Source: Tannerella sp. (GTDB taxonomy: Bacteria; Bacteroidota; Bacteroidia; Bacteroidales; Tannerellaceae). Taken from it: a DNA stretch of 57,287 nt. Shown here in pieces: positions 45,170 through 54,822 of the stretch. The stretch covers positions 1-57,287 of the forward strand of contig JAISTS010000033.1 of assembly GCA_031272455.1 (NCBI GenBank), in the 5' to 3' direction. How positions within the stretch are numbered: position 1 is the stretch's first letter; every line of letters begins with the position of its first letter. Made by a program: the position numbers and the translations under genes. Below the pieces are notes generated by a model. It was not told the DNA's origin, did not search any database, and worked only from the letters and a program-made list of their open reading frames with translations.

Positions 45170-47197
45170 ATGCAGAAATACAACATTATTGAACTTAATG
45201 AAAAACAACTCCCTGAATTAGAGGTTATTGCGGGAGAGTTAGGAATCAAACGCGGCAAGTCTGACGACAAACAGGATTTGATATACAAAATCCTTGACGA
45301 GCAGGCTGTGTCGTATGCCGGACTTCAGGTCGAAAGAGACAAGGAAAAAGAAGCCCGCAAGTTGGAAAACAAAAAACGCGGACGGAAGCAGAAAACCACG
45401 CCAACGGCTCAAGCCACTCCGACACCAAGCGCGGAACAGCCTGTCGCACAGCCATCTGCGCCGAAAGCGAAACCTGCGCCTGCGCCCGCCGTCGCTCCTG
45501 AAGTCAAGCCTGTAGAAGCCGCTCCGGTTGCGCCTGTCGCCGAAGAGCCGCCGGTCAAACGACGTGGGCGTCCGCGCAAAAAGATGGAAGCCGGAACCGA
45601 ACTTGTAGCTTCGGTAACGTCGGAAACGGCAAAGGGAAAAGCAGCTCAGGCAGAACATCACGACAATGTGAAACAGCCCGAACAGAAACAGGCAGAACAG
45701 GCGCTGCAGGAAATCATCAAACCGGCAGCTCAACCGAAATTATTTGATAATGAGCCTCCTGTGTCTGATGAACTCCGTTTGCTGGACGATATCGAACCCT
45801 TGCAGGAAGAGGAATCAGCAGTTGAAACACCTCAGACGAAAGCACAGCAGGAACAAGCCGCAAAAGATGAGTCTAAACGCTTGATATTTAGACATTCAAA
45901 TTCGACCAATTCTGTTCTTGCCGATGTCTTGCCGCTTCAACCGTCGCAACCCAAACAGGCTGAAAAACAACCTGCCGCGCCTCAACAGCAGCCGAAAAGC
46001 AATCAGCATCAGCAGCCGAAAAGCAGTGCAGCGCAGCCTCAACAGCCGCCACAGCCGACTTACGACTTTGAAGGTATCCTGAACGGCTCCGGCGTCCTCG
46101 AAATCATACAGGACGGCTACGGTTTTCTCCGTTCGTCGGACTACAACTACCTCTCGTCGCCTGATGATATCTACGTCTCGCAGTCGCAAATCAAACTGTT
46201 CGGGCTTAAGACGGGCGATGTCGTTGAAGGACCGATACGTCCTCCGAAAGAAGGCGAGAAATATTTCCCGCTCGTCAAGGTGGATCGCATCAACGGACGT
46301 AACCCCGAAGATGTGCGCGACCGCGTGCCGTTCGACCATCTGACGCCGCTGTTTCCCAACGAGAAATTTATGCTTACCAAACGCACTTCAAATAAAATCT
46401 TCGATAAGATTGCGGTGCGCGTAGTTGACCTGTTCTCGCCAATAGGCAAAGGGCAGCGCGGACTTATAGTCGCTCAGCCTAAAACGGGTAAGACGATGTT
46501 ACTCAAGGATATAGCCAATGCTATTGCCATCAATCATCCCGAAGTTTATATGATTGTGCTGCTGATAGACGAGCGTCCCGAAGAAGTAACGGATATGGCG
46601 CGAAGCGTTGATGCTGAGGTTATTGCATCGACTTTCGACGAACCGGCAGACCGCCACGTCAAGATAGCCGACATCGTGCTGAACAAAGCCAAACGAATGG
46701 TTGAATGTGGACACGACGTCGTTATCCTTCTTGACTCGATAACACGTCTCGCACGTGCCTATAACACTGTTCAGCCCGCTTCGGGCAAGGTGCTGTCGGG
46801 TGGCGTTGATGCCAATGCGCTCCAGAAACCGAAACGTTTCTTCGGTGCGGCGCGTAATATCGAAAACGGCGGCAGTTTGACGATCCTTGCTACGGCGCTG
46901 ACGGAAACCGGCTCGAAGATGGATGACGTTATCTTTGAGGAATTTAAGGGTACCGGTAATATGGAATTGCAGCTCGACCGCAAGCTGTCGAACAAGCGCA
47001 TTTATCCGGCTGTCGATATCGTTGCTTCAAGTACACGTCGCGACGATTTGCTTCAGAATGAGACAATTATCAATCGTATGTGGATACTTCGCAAGTATCT
47101 CTCGGATATGAATTCGCTCGAAGCAATGGAGTTTGTCAAGAAACAGATGGAAGTTACGACCGACAACTTCGAGTTTCTTACATCTATGAACGGTTAA
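45170..47197 (+). CDS. rho: Transcription termination factor Rho with long N-terminal insert
   Basis: The product is 675 residues, against about 420 for E. coli Rho. An N-terminal SAP-like Rho_N helix region (about 1-45; [21 protein letters not shown]) is followed by a low-complexity Pro/Gln/Ala/Lys insert (about 55-295) with two basic patches, KKRGRKQK and RRGRPRKK, the latter AT-hook-like. Then comes the cold-shock RNA-binding domain ([20 protein letters not shown]) and the RecA-type motor with Walker [24 protein letters not shown] and [11 protein letters not shown]. It is a hexameric RNA helicase that ends transcription. An upstream in-frame TTG (45149) is a less likely start. Confidence 0.96.
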   Translation: MQKYNIIELNEKQLPELEVIAGELGIKRGKSDDKQDLIYKILDEQAVSYAGLQVERDKEKEARKLENKKRGRKQKTTPTAQATPTPSAEQPVAQPSAPKAKPAPAPAVAPEVKPVEAAPVAPVAEEPPVKRRGRPRKKMEAGTELVASVTSETAKGKAAQAEHHDNVKQPEQKQAEQALQEIIKPAAQPKLFDNEPPVSDELRLLDDIEPLQEEESAVETPQTKAQQEQAAKDESKRLIFRHSNSTNSVLADVLPLQPSQPKQAEKQPAAPQQQPKSNQHQQPKSSAAQPQQPPQPTYDFEGILNGSGVLEIIQDGYGFLRSSDYNYLSSPDDIYVSQSQIKLFGLKTGDVVEGPIRPPKEGEKYFPLVKVDRINGRNPEDVRDRVPFDHLTPLFPNEKFMLTKRTSNKIFDKIAVRVVDLFSPIGKGQRGLIVAQPKTGKTMLLKDIANAIAINHPEVYMIVLLIDERPEEVTDMARSVDAEVIASTFDEPADRHVKIADIVLNKAKRMVECGHDVVILLDSITRLARAYNTVQPASGKVLSGGVDANALQKPKRFFGAARNIENGGSLTILATALTETGSKMDDVIFEEFKGTGNMELQLDRKLSNKRIYPAVDIVASSTRRDDLLQNETIINRMWILRKYLSDMNSLEAMEFVKKQMEVTTDNFEFLTSMNG

Positions 47198-47220
47198 TCC
47201 CAAAGAACAGGATTAATCTT
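47194..47220 (+). terminator. Hairpin over the convergent stops of rho and the oxidoreductase gene
   Basis: TTAATCC (47194-47200) and GGATTAA (47210-47216) pair around a 9-base loop; TCTTT follows on the plus strand. The stem includes both stop codons. The T-run is short, so termination efficiency is uncertain. Confidence 0.35.
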
Positions 47221-48580
47221 TCGCAGCAGCCATTTCGAGAGCAGTTGAAGTTACATAATACTTTGCTATCATATTGGGCGTTTCCCATTCGGGTAAACGC
47301 CCTTTTTTCAGGTAGTTGAGGAAATTTTCCGTTACCTGTCCGAAATGCGCCTCGTGTCCGTTGCGGAACGAATCCGGTATGTAAATACGCCACAAGCGGT
47401 CGGAAATGCGTTTTATGCCGATGCCGCTGTACTTTTCCGACAGAAGGGCGACCGCCTTGCCGAGCGACTGTTCAAAAGCCTCAGCATCAACGCTATCATC
47501 CACTTTTACAGATAATTCGGGGATATAATTTTGTGCTTTCCCCTGTTCTATAATGAGTTGCGACTTCGTGCCGCGCATAACGGAATAGTGCGTATCGCCT
47601 CCGCCTTCGGGATATGTGTAGTTCCAAAAGACTGATACACCGGCATATACGCCCTTAATCCTGTAAATTATATAGCCGTTGGCGTTGACAAAAAGAGTAT
47701 CGTTGCGGACAGATGGCATCAAAAATTCGGGGAACTCGTCAAGCCCCGTAACCTGCCGAAATTCCTGATGCGAAACGGGCGTAGCGCTGTGTCCGGCGTC
47801 AACAATCTCTATATCATTCTTATAATCAATGATTTGATTGGGGAAACATTCCCATTGAACGAGGTCAACAAGATGAGTTGTAACATCGACAATCCCTTCG
47901 CCCTGCTGTTTGGTGTCGAAAAACCACGCAGGACGGATGAGCGGCACTCCTGATACGGTTTTGAAAAAATGATGTACGCTTTCCTTTATGACGGCAGGCT
48001 CTTCAGGCGTTCCCTGCGTCTGTTCTCCGTAAATATCAGGGATTTGCGACAGTTCGCGCTGAAGTATGGTCGCAATCTCAAAACGTTCTGTCATAATGTC
48101 ATACAGCAGGACGCCGTTCGATTCAGCTATCTCGAAACACGATTTCAACAGCTCGAAGCCTTTAGTGTCAATAGCCATCGGCTTGTCTGCCAGCACATTG
48201 ATACCTGCTGAAACAGCCGCATAAATGTAGTCGGTTTTTTTGCCGTTGTTGCCCGACGTTACCATCACATTGCCACGCTTATCGGCAAGCATCTTTGCAA
48301 GGAAATCATCGCCGGTGTAAACTACTTCGTTCCAGTGAGTTGGCGACTCCTGACGGTTGTTGTAGGCTTCGATTCTTTTCAGATGTTCGCGCAAATCGTC
48401 GCCTTCGTGAGCATAAACGTAAACCGTGTTACTCACCTGAGGATAAGCGCTTTTCTGCACGAGTGCCGCGTGAAAATGACCCGGGTCAAGCGTAATCAGG
48501 CGCACTTCATCCGTGTTGTTTGTTGTGTTACAGGAACTTAACATACATACTGTCGTTAAAATCATTAATCCGTATTTCAT
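47213..48580 (-). CDS. Gfo/Idh/MocA-like oxidoreductase, lipoprotein form
   Basis: The product is 455 residues. A lipoprotein signal (MKYGLMILTTVCMLSSC, Cys17) is followed by a modified Rossmann region (VRLITLDPGHFHAALVQ; VMVTSGNNGKKTDYI; INVLADKPMAI with the catalytic-type Lys-Pro) and a Bacteroidetes-type C-terminal alpha/beta domain (about 180-450; TTHLVDLVQWE, HYSVMRGTKSQLIIEQG). The family mostly oxidises sugars or glycosides with NAD(P). An exported lipid-anchored form is typical of Bacteroidetes glycan metabolism and may pair with DUF1080-type hydrolases such as the one at 27583-28305. The substrate is unknown. Confidence 0.85.
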   Translation of the reverse strand: MKYGLMILTTVCMLSSCNTTNNTDEVRLITLDPGHFHAALVQKSAYPQVSNTVYVYAHEGDDLREHLKRIEAYNNRQESPTHWNEVVYTGDDFLAKMLADKRGNVMVTSGNNGKKTDYIYAAVSAGINVLADKPMAIDTKGFELLKSCFEIAESNGVLLYDIMTERFEIATILQRELSQIPDIYGEQTQGTPEEPAVIKESVHHFFKTVSGVPLIRPAWFFDTKQQGEGIVDVTTHLVDLVQWECFPNQIIDYKNDIEIVDAGHSATPVSHQEFRQVTGLDEFPEFLMPSVRNDTLFVNANGYIIYRIKGVYAGVSVFWNYTYPEGGGDTHYSVMRGTKSQLIIEQGKAQNYIPELSVKVDDSVDAEAFEQSLGKAVALLSEKYSGIGIKRISDRLWRIYIPDSFRNGHEAHFGQVTENFLNYLKKGRLPEWETPNMIAKYYVTSTALEMAAAKD

Positions 48581-48620
48581 TTCTTTATCTTTATAAGTTT
48601 GTAAATGTGCTTAATATCCA

Positions 48621-51488
48621 TTATTTTGCAAGTTTTTTTCTGCCGCAGACTGTCAGAAATTGGCAATAGCTGCATGATGTTTCATCAGCCGCCTGCACGA
48701 AGGGAACAGCCGGGTCGAAAATCTCATCCAAACACTTACGGAACTGATTTTTAAACTCATCGGCGATATTCGCAAAGTCTGTTACAGGGGTATTGTCAAT
48801 GTAAATAGCCGGATCAAAGTCGTCGCTGAAAATATCACGCAAATAATAGATAAGCGGTTGAATATTAAGATTATTAGCGTCGCTGTACATCATAGAATAT
48901 GCGAAAATCTGGAAGACGTTGCCCGGGCGGTTTTTTTCCGTGCGGTCGAACAGCATTTCCGGCGATTTTATTTTTGACGAATGGCTACCGGTCTTAAAAT
49001 CAATTATTCGCGTGGTGCCCGACACCTCGTCAATCCTGTCAATATACCCTTTGAAGTTCACTTTTTTGCCGTCCGTCAGCTCAAAAGTGCGTTTTATCTC
49101 CTGTTCAGAGGCGACATAGCGGAAAGGCGTCAACGCGATATCGCGTTTCAGCAGTTGTTTTGCATATTTGCGGATGAGTTCGGCAGTCAGATAGTGCTGA
49201 CCTGTAAGCTGTTGCATTTTACCTGTGTGAAAAAATGCTTCGTCGAACGCACGATTGATGACAGCGGTGAGATTGCTGTCCTGAGCAGCGAGCTTGAGAA
49301 TATCGGCAGTTACTTGTGTTCCACACATTCGACTGTATATCAGCTCCATAACCTTGTGGAAGATGTTGCCAAATTCGCGTTCCTGAATAGTTTCCGCGAC
49401 CTCGTCTTCTTCCCTGATGCCTTCGACAAAAGTAAAATAAAAGCTTAAAGGACAGTTGAGATATTTATTTATTGCGCTGGCTGACAATGCTTTGCCATTC
49501 TCACGCCAATACTCAGCCATCTTTGCCATTATTTTGTCGGATTTTTCGACGTTCCAGTCTGCCGGTTTCGACGATGCAATATCGCAAACGACTAATTTAT
49601 CGCTTATTGGCGCTTTGTAGTGGTATCGCAACTGGTGAACATAGCGGCTTACTTCGCCCGACCGAATACCTGTATTTCGCGTGTCGTATAGCATTGTAAC
49701 CTGTTGCGCTCTCGAAATCATGCGATAGAAATGATACGCGCGTATGCTGTCGCGGTATTCGTAGGTCGGCAGGTCGAAGCCCTTGCGTAAGTTGTATGGA
49801 ATGAACGAGTTATCCGATTTGGCGGGCGGGAAAATGTTTTCGTTTGCCGACAGGATTATCACGTTGTCGAAATCCAGCACCCGCGTTTCGAGTACTCCCA
49901 TAATTTGCAGTCCCGACAGTGGCTCGCCGTAAAATGGGATTGTGATGGCTTCGGTGATGCGCTTCAGCAGGCGATGATAGGTGTCAACCGTCATTTCGAT
50001 GCCCTCTTCGCGTATCATATCTTTCATTCGGTTAAGCGTCGTAATGTAGTGATATATAAACTCTTGCTCAATTTCGCTGATGCTTTCGTGCGATGTTTCG
50101 CCTGTCTCGTTTTTGAGTTCCGAAATCCTGTTTTCCAGCATCTGCAGAATTTCAATCAGATAGTCGGAGATGCCGTTAATATTGTTTACCGTCGAAAAAA
50201 TCAGCTTCGTCAGGTCGTCGCCCACTAAATCTTTAGCGTTGATATACACTTTGTTATGCTTGTTGATGTCTTTTATTACCGATGATGTATCTTTGCAAAT
50301 CATCTTGATATACTGATGGTTAAGCAGAGTGAGCGTTTCGCGGTGATAAAATGAACATTGCCCGTCGGCGATGCGTATATTTTTGTGTAACTGCAAAATG
50401 GTATCAACGAAAGAGGCGACCGGAGAGCCGTATAGAGGATAACCGAGCGTAACGTTGATGCGTCCGATTTCGTTTGGAATGGAATGAAGCGTCGGGATCA
50501 GCAATTTCTCGTCGGGAAGCACTATTGCAGTACGCAAAGCCTCCTCGTCGTCCATTATCAGTCTGCCGTTTAACATATTGTGTAGCAGCGAATAAAGTTG
50601 TTTTGTCTGCCCGATGCGCGAGGGCACTCCGATGACTTCGGTGCGTGGCAAGGTGAAATTTTCGACGGGCAACTTCAATTGCGACGGGAAGCGCGACTGG
50701 TTGTCTTTCGCGAACGCTGCCGCCTTGTTGTAGCCGTCGTTTATCAGCGGCGAAGAGTAATCCCAGTAGAAGTCAGCAACGCCTTGGTTTTTAAGCATTA
50801 ACAGTAGCTTTTTCTCGACTGTCGAGAGTGCGTTCAGTCCGACAAAAACTATCCTGCTGTATGGAAAATCTATTTGTCCGCTGCGCTCCGCACGTTCGAT
50901 TATTTCTCTGAAAATCATACCTTCATAGCCAATGCCTTCTGCCGCAAGCGTTTCGCGAAACTCAACGTAGATCGGATAGAGTAACTTCCAGATTTTCAGG
51001 AATTGCTGACGCTGGCTGCTGTCTTTTTCAGGATTGAAGCCCGACCAGAACGAGCGTATCGCAGCCACCTGTTCGTCGCTGAGATAGCTGAAATCCTTCT
51101 CCATCTCGTGCAGCTCGGTGATGTTTGTAAATAATTGCCGTGCATCGACAAGATGCTTGTCAACTTCATCAAAATCAGCGATTAACGTGTCGCCCCAAAA
51201 GACAAAATCGTCAAACGTCTCGTCAGGATTGCTGTGTTTTCGATAGATAGCGAACAGCTTGAACAGCATTTTGATACGGTCGGCAGGCTGCTTGTCGCTC
51301 AACTGCATAAAAAGTTCGTTAATCGTCAGAACCACAGGCGCAAAGACAGGCTTCTTGGCAGCGTGCGAAAGGTGTTTTCGGAAAAACAACCCCGCCCGTC
51401 TATTGGGGAAAACGAACGCGATATGCTGTACATCCGTTCCGTATTGCCCGTAAAACAGCTCTGCCACTTGTTGCAGGAAAGGTTTCAT
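48621..51488 (-). CDS. AddB-like PD-(D/E)XK nuclease/helicase-like protein
   Basis: The product is 955 residues. The N-terminal helicase-like region (FVFPNRRAGLFFRKHL) has a degenerate Walker site as in AddB; the C-terminal third is a RecB-type nuclease, with FKGYIDRIDEVSGTTRIIDFKTGS as the metal-binding Asp/Lys core, and Cys residues (CPLSFYF and CSYCQFLTVC) fitting the iron-sulphur staple of AddB nucleases. It would process double-strand breaks with an AddA helicase, often adjacent; no AddA gene is in the window. Promoter TAACTTTG at 51502-51509. Confidence 0.85.
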   Translation of the reverse strand: MKPFLQQVAELFYGQYGTDVQHIAFVFPNRRAGLFFRKHLSHAAKKPVFAPVVLTINELFMQLSDKQPADRIKMLFKLFAIYRKHSNPDETFDDFVFWGDTLIADFDEVDKHLVDARQLFTNITELHEMEKDFSYLSDEQVAAIRSFWSGFNPEKDSSQRQQFLKIWKLLYPIYVEFRETLAAEGIGYEGMIFREIIERAERSGQIDFPYSRIVFVGLNALSTVEKKLLLMLKNQGVADFYWDYSSPLINDGYNKAAAFAKDNQSRFPSQLKLPVENFTLPRTEVIGVPSRIGQTKQLYSLLHNMLNGRLIMDDEEALRTAIVLPDEKLLIPTLHSIPNEIGRINVTLGYPLYGSPVASFVDTILQLHKNIRIADGQCSFYHRETLTLLNHQYIKMICKDTSSVIKDINKHNKVYINAKDLVGDDLTKLIFSTVNNINGISDYLIEILQMLENRISELKNETGETSHESISEIEQEFIYHYITTLNRMKDMIREEGIEMTVDTYHRLLKRITEAITIPFYGEPLSGLQIMGVLETRVLDFDNVIILSANENIFPPAKSDNSFIPYNLRKGFDLPTYEYRDSIRAYHFYRMISRAQQVTMLYDTRNTGIRSGEVSRYVHQLRYHYKAPISDKLVVCDIASSKPADWNVEKSDKIMAKMAEYWRENGKALSASAINKYLNCPLSFYFTFVEGIREEDEVAETIQEREFGNIFHKVMELIYSRMCGTQVTADILKLAAQDSNLTAVINRAFDEAFFHTGKMQQLTGQHYLTAELIRKYAKQLLKRDIALTPFRYVASEQEIKRTFELTDGKKVNFKGYIDRIDEVSGTTRIIDFKTGSHSSKIKSPEMLFDRTEKNRPGNVFQIFAYSMMYSDANNLNIQPLIYYLRDIFSDDFDPAIYIDNTPVTDFANIADEFKNQFRKCLDEIFDPAVPFVQAADETSCSYCQFLTVCGRKKLAK

Positions 51489-51501
51489 ATTTTTTTTGCT
51501 G

Positions 51502-51509
51502 CAAAGTTA
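51502..51509 (-). promoter_or_regulatory. -7 element TAACTTTG of the AddB-like gene
   Basis: Minus-strand match 13 bases before the ATG at 51488; no clear -33 box. A weaker plus-strand TAACTTGC (51532-51539) may serve the divergent gene at 51561. Confidence 0.4.
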
Positions 51510-51560
51510 GTCTTAAATTGACAATTATTCGTAACTTGCGCCCCAAAAATTGAAAATACG

Positions 51561-51875
51561 ATGAGTAAAGAAGCTATTTATGACGAAGATGACGCGGTGA
51601 AGTTCATCAGGAACTATCTGCCGCAGGATTTGAAAGCGAAGTTCAGCGACGACGACATTCTTTATGTTACCGACCTCGTTTGCGATTACTACGAAACCAG
51701 TGGCGCTCTCGGAGGCAACGAAGACGATGTGGTTGATATAGATGAAGATGCTATGATTCAGTTCGTTGAAGCTAACGCCCGTAAGGACGGAGTGATTGAG
51801 TTTGACGACGGCGAACTGGCGCATATCGTTCGCGGCGAACTTGATTATTGCGAGTCGATCCATTTATTTGAGTAA
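51561..51875 (+). CDS. Small acidic protein of unknown function
   Basis: The product is 104 residues with strong negative charge (Asp/Glu about a quarter; DEDDAVKFI, SDDDILYVTD, NEDDVVDIDED, DDGELAHIV). No signal peptide or membrane segment; probably cytosolic and helical. I do not recognise a family, though the even spacing of acidic patches suggests a conserved fold. It is divergent from the AddB-like gene and upstream of a chain of very small membrane proteins, but the latter have their own promoter. A real gene by reading-frame quality and context. Confidence 0.75.
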   Translation: MSKEAIYDEDDAVKFIRNYLPQDLKAKFSDDDILYVTDLVCDYYETSGALGGNEDDVVDIDEDAMIQFVEANARKDGVIEFDDGELAHIVRGELDYCESIHLFE

Positions 51876-51898
51876 TTAGAAAAAAAACATTATCTTTG
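51867..51898 (+). promoter_or_regulatory. Promoter of the small membrane protein / OmpA operon
   Basis: TTTG (51867-51870), 20 bases, TATCTTTG (51891-51898), a near-perfect match that begins within the upstream gene's stop region. The ATG at 51907 would be almost leaderless; 51916 is next in frame. Confidence 0.65.
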
Positions 51899-51915
51899 CA
51901 GAAAAAATGGACGAT

Positions 51916-52104
51916 ATGGATATTAACGAGAAAGCAGGCGATTTGCTGATAGATATTGCTAAGTTGATTATCGGCAGTGTGATTTTGGCAAGTATTATTG
52001 CTGAGAATGTCAATACTATTATCTTGTTTATCGGAGGTTCTGTTTGCTCTTTTGCGTTGATCTTTTTAGGGTTTTATTTGTACAAGAAACGAAAAATGAA
52101 ATAA
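51916..52104 (+). CDS. Small two-helix membrane protein (DUF6722-like)
   Basis: The product is 62 residues from ATG 51916, or 65 from ATG 51907, the latter only 8 bases after the -7 box. Two hydrophobic segments (about LIIGSVILASIIAENV and TIILFIGGSVCSFALIFLGF) end in a positive tail YKKRKMK, so both ends should face the cytosol with a short hairpin in between. It resembles small proteins catalogued as DUF6722 in Bacteroidales. It starts a tight run with a 34-residue ORF and the OmpA lipoprotein gene. Role unknown. Confidence 0.7.
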   Translation: MDINEKAGDLLIDIAKLIIGSVILASIIAENVNTIILFIGGSVCSFALIFLGFYLYKKRKMK

Positions 52105-52106
52105 TT

Positions 52107-52211
52107 ATGGGGTTGAGTATTTTTATATTGGTAATTACGGTTGGCGTCATCATTATAACTAATATCGTTATACGTGGTAACGAAAGGGATATCGCATCGA
52201 GCGCAAAATAA
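52107..52211 (+). CDS. 34-residue single-pass membrane microprotein
   Basis: ATG at 52107 opens 34 codons to TAA at 52209-52211, whose last base is the first base of the next ATG (TAATG). The peptide is MGLSIFILVITVGVIIITNI followed by a polar tail (VIRGNERDIASSAK), one membrane helix. It begins 2 bases after the preceding stop and overlaps the next start, so it is well placed for coupled translation. Being so short, it could be chance; the overlap pattern and membrane profile argue for a real gene. Confidence 0.55.
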   Translation: MGLSIFILVITVGVIIITNIVIRGNERDIASSAK

Positions 52212-52804
52212 TGGCTAAGTGGATTAAACTATTGTTATCGTGTGTATTGACTTGCATGTTGCTCGCTTCGTGCAAGACGTCGGCTGAAAGTGGAAGCGAT
52301 GCGAGTACGGTTATCGTAGGCGGCAAAGTTGGTGCTGCTATTGCCGTAAAGATGAAGCAGTTGCGTGCAACGATTCCGGCAAGCGCGACGACCGTCGAGA
52401 CTATCAATCGCGGCGAAGGCTTGAAGGCGACTATCCTCTCTTCGCAGCTTTTCGCGCCTAATTCCAACCGGCTGACCGACAGCGCTATGAGCACCTTAAC
52501 AGATTTAGCTGCTGCTCTGAATGGCTATCCCGACACAAATATCAGGATTGTAGCGCATACGGACAAGACGGGCGAGGACGAACTGAACCGCAAACTCTCG
52601 GAACGGCGTGCGATGAGCGTAGGTAAAGCACTTACCGATAGCGGATTGGATGCCGCGCGTCTGAAATGCGAAGGGCGCGGGTTCAACGAACCGAAAGCCG
52701 ACAACAGCACCCGCGAAGGTCGCGCGCTCAACCGTCGCGTCGAGATTTTTATCACTCCGTCAGCCAAAATGATTGACGAAGCACGCCGTAAACCTGCACA
52801 ATAA
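52211..52804 (+). CDS. OmpA-family lipoprotein
   Basis: The product is 197 residues. Lipoprotein signal LLASC (Cys21), a Gly/Ala-rich stretch (VGGKVGAAIAVKM) that might hold a short helix, then an OmpA C-terminal peptidoglycan-binding domain (about 80-190; NIRIVAHTDKTGEDELNRKL, SERRAMSVGKAL, NRRVEIF) with the Asp and Arg that hold diaminopimelate. It would tie the outer membrane to the wall. The start overlaps the stop of the 34-residue ORF. The C-terminal Lys/Pro tail is unremarkable. Confidence 0.9.
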   Translation: MAKWIKLLLSCVLTCMLLASCKTSAESGSDASTVIVGGKVGAAIAVKMKQLRATIPASATTVETINRGEGLKATILSSQLFAPNSNRLTDSAMSTLTDLAAALNGYPDTNIRIVAHTDKTGEDELNRKLSERRAMSVGKALTDSGLDAARLKCEGRGFNEPKADNSTREGRALNRRVEIFITPSAKMIDEARRKPAQ

Positions 52805-52832
52805 GCTGAATAACAAGTCCGTTATTGAGATA

Positions 52833-53420
52833 ATGATTAGCGACGAAACGAAACTGATAAACGATGACCTGAGCCGCGCCTGCGCGACGCTGCGCAACGG
52901 CGGGCTGATACTTTATCCGACCGACACGATTTGGGGTATCGGCTGCGACGCCACGAACGCCGATGCCGTAAGTCGCGTTTACAGGCTGAAACAGCGTACC
53001 GACAACAAAGCGATGCTCGTGCTGATCGACAGCGCTGCGAAACTGAACGCTTACGTCGCCGATATCCCCGATATAGCCTGGGATCTGATTGAGGTGGCGG
53101 ATAAACCCTTGACCGTCATCTATCCTAAAGCCCGAAATCTTGCTGCCGGACTGCTTGCCGAAGATGGCAGCGTCGGCATACGCATCACCGGCGAAAGCTT
53201 CTCGCACAATCTATGCGAGCGTTTTCGCAAGCCCATCGTTTCGACTTCAGCCAATGTCAGCGGCTCACCGTCGCCATCGTCGTTTTCGGAAATCAGCGAA
53301 ACGATACGGCGTGGCGTCGATTACATAGTAAACTATCGCCGCGACGAGACAGTCAAATCGCGCCCGTCGGGAGTGATAAAAATCGGCGAAGGAGGTTTAA
53401 TTCAGGTAATTCGCGAATGA
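52833..53420 (+). CDS. L-threonylcarbamoyladenylate synthase (Sua5/YrdC/TsaC)
   Basis: The product is 195 residues from ATG 52833; ATG 52773 in frame lies inside the OmpA gene. YrdC core: ILYPTDTIWGIGCDATNADAV, VYRLKQRTDNKAMLVL, SVGIRITGESF, STSANVSGSPSP. It makes threonylcarbamoyl-AMP for t6A at position 37 of ANN-decoding tRNAs. The sugar transferase gene begins 1 base after its stop. Confidence 0.93.
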   Translation: MISDETKLINDDLSRACATLRNGGLILYPTDTIWGIGCDATNADAVSRVYRLKQRTDNKAMLVLIDSAAKLNAYVADIPDIAWDLIEVADKPLTVIYPKARNLAAGLLAEDGSVGIRITGESFSHNLCERFRKPIVSTSANVSGSPSPSSFSEISETIRRGVDYIVNYRRDETVKSRPSGVIKIGEGGLIQVIRE

Positions 53421-53421
53421 A

Positions 53422-54822
53422 ATGGACAAGAAAAAGCAAATAATAACCTACGTCGCGACCGATTTCGTTGTCGCTGCCGTGATATGGCTGCTGCTCAACG
53501 TGCTGCGCTATTCCGAAGTGGCGCAGTACGAAGGCTTTCCGTCGGTCGGATCCTACCTGCAATCGTGGCAGGTAGTCAAGGGGCAGATACTGATCCCGTT
53601 CTTCTGGATCGTCCTGTACTATTTTTCGGGCTATTACAACAGTCCGTTCGGCAAGTCGCGCATCGACGAGCTGTTCAGCACCTTCGTTACCGTCGCCATC
53701 GGCGTAACGTTTATCTTCTTTGTTGTCATACTCAACGATTTGCCCAAGTCGTTCGATATCTATTACACTATATATTTTGCATATTTTGCGATGCAGTTTT
53801 TCGCCACTTACGTGAGTCGCAGCATTATTACCGGTTATGCCGCCGCGAAGATTGCCCGTCGCGAATGGGCGCTCAATGTGCTGGTTATCGGCGTTGGCAG
53901 TCAGGCTGTGCGTGTGGCTGCCGAGCTGCCGAAGGTGGGATACAGGATTTTGGGCTTTGTGAGTGATGAGGCTGACGTGCAACCTGCTATCGCCGCCGCC
54001 GACATCCTCGGTACGGTTGGCGACCTGCCGCGACTTATCGGCTCGCTGACGGTCGATGAGATTGTGCTTGCGCCCGAAGCGGTGCATAATACCGACAGTA
54101 TCAAGCTGTTATATTCACTCTACAAATACAAACGACCGATCAAGATCTGGGCTGAGCGCGACAATCCGTTCTATGCCGTTGACGTCCGTACTATCCACGG
54201 CATACCGCTGATTGAGGCGACGGCAAACAATTTTTCCGAAGCGGGAAAGAATATCAAATGGGCTATCGACAAGATCGTGGCGGTGCTGTTTCTGACGCTC
54301 TTTTCGCCGCTCTATGCCTATATCGCTATCGGAGTGAAGATGAGTTCAAAAGGTCCGGTTTTCTTCCGTCAGGAACGCATCGGATATATGGGGCGTCCGT
54401 TCACGATTTACAAATTCCGCACGATGTATGCCGACGCCGAGAAAAACGGTCCGCTGCTGACCGAAAAAGACGACCCGCGCGTAACGAAGTTCGGACGATT
54501 CCTGCGCAAATACCGCCTCGACGAGATACCGCAGTTCTGGAATATCCTCGCAGGCGATATGAGCCTCGTCGGTCCGCGACCCGAACAGCGTTACTACATC
54601 GACCGGATAGTGCTCAAAGCGCCATATTATTACCTGCTTCACAACGTCCGCCCGGGTATCACTTCGTGGGGGATGGTGAAGTATGGCTATGCCGACACGG
54701 TTGACAAGATGATCGAGCGCCTCAACTACGATATGATGTATTACAAAAATATGTCGCTCACGCTCGATATTACAATAATGATTTATACCGTCAAGATTGT
54801 GCTGACGGGCAAAGGTGTTTAG
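53422..54822 (+). CDS. Polyprenyl-phosphate sugar-1-phosphate transferase
   Basis: The product is 466 residues, WbaP/WcaJ-like. Four N-terminal membrane helices (about 1-120), a CoA-binding-3 Rossmann region (about 140-270; [19 protein letters not shown]), one more membrane helix ([20 protein letters not shown]), then the catalytic bacterial sugar transferase domain: [20 protein letters not shown] and [24 protein letters not shown]. It loads the first sugar of a capsule, exopolysaccharide or O-chain onto undecaprenyl phosphate. No polysaccharide cluster follows; a ClC channel gene does. Confidence 0.92.
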   Translation: MDKKKQIITYVATDFVVAAVIWLLLNVLRYSEVAQYEGFPSVGSYLQSWQVVKGQILIPFFWIVLYYFSGYYNSPFGKSRIDELFSTFVTVAIGVTFIFFVVILNDLPKSFDIYYTIYFAYFAMQFFATYVSRSIITGYAAAKIARREWALNVLVIGVGSQAVRVAAELPKVGYRILGFVSDEADVQPAIAAADILGTVGDLPRLIGSLTVDEIVLAPEAVHNTDSIKLLYSLYKYKRPIKIWAERDNPFYAVDVRTIHGIPLIEATANNFSEAGKNIKWAIDKIVAVLFLTLFSPLYAYIAIGVKMSSKGPVFFRQERIGYMGRPFTIYKFRTMYADAEKNGPLLTEKDDPRVTKFGRFLRKYRLDEIPQFWNILAGDMSLVGPRPEQRYYIDRIVLKAPYYYLLHNVRPGITSWGMVKYGYADTVDKMIERLNYDMMYYKNMSLTLDITIMIYTVKIVLTGKGV

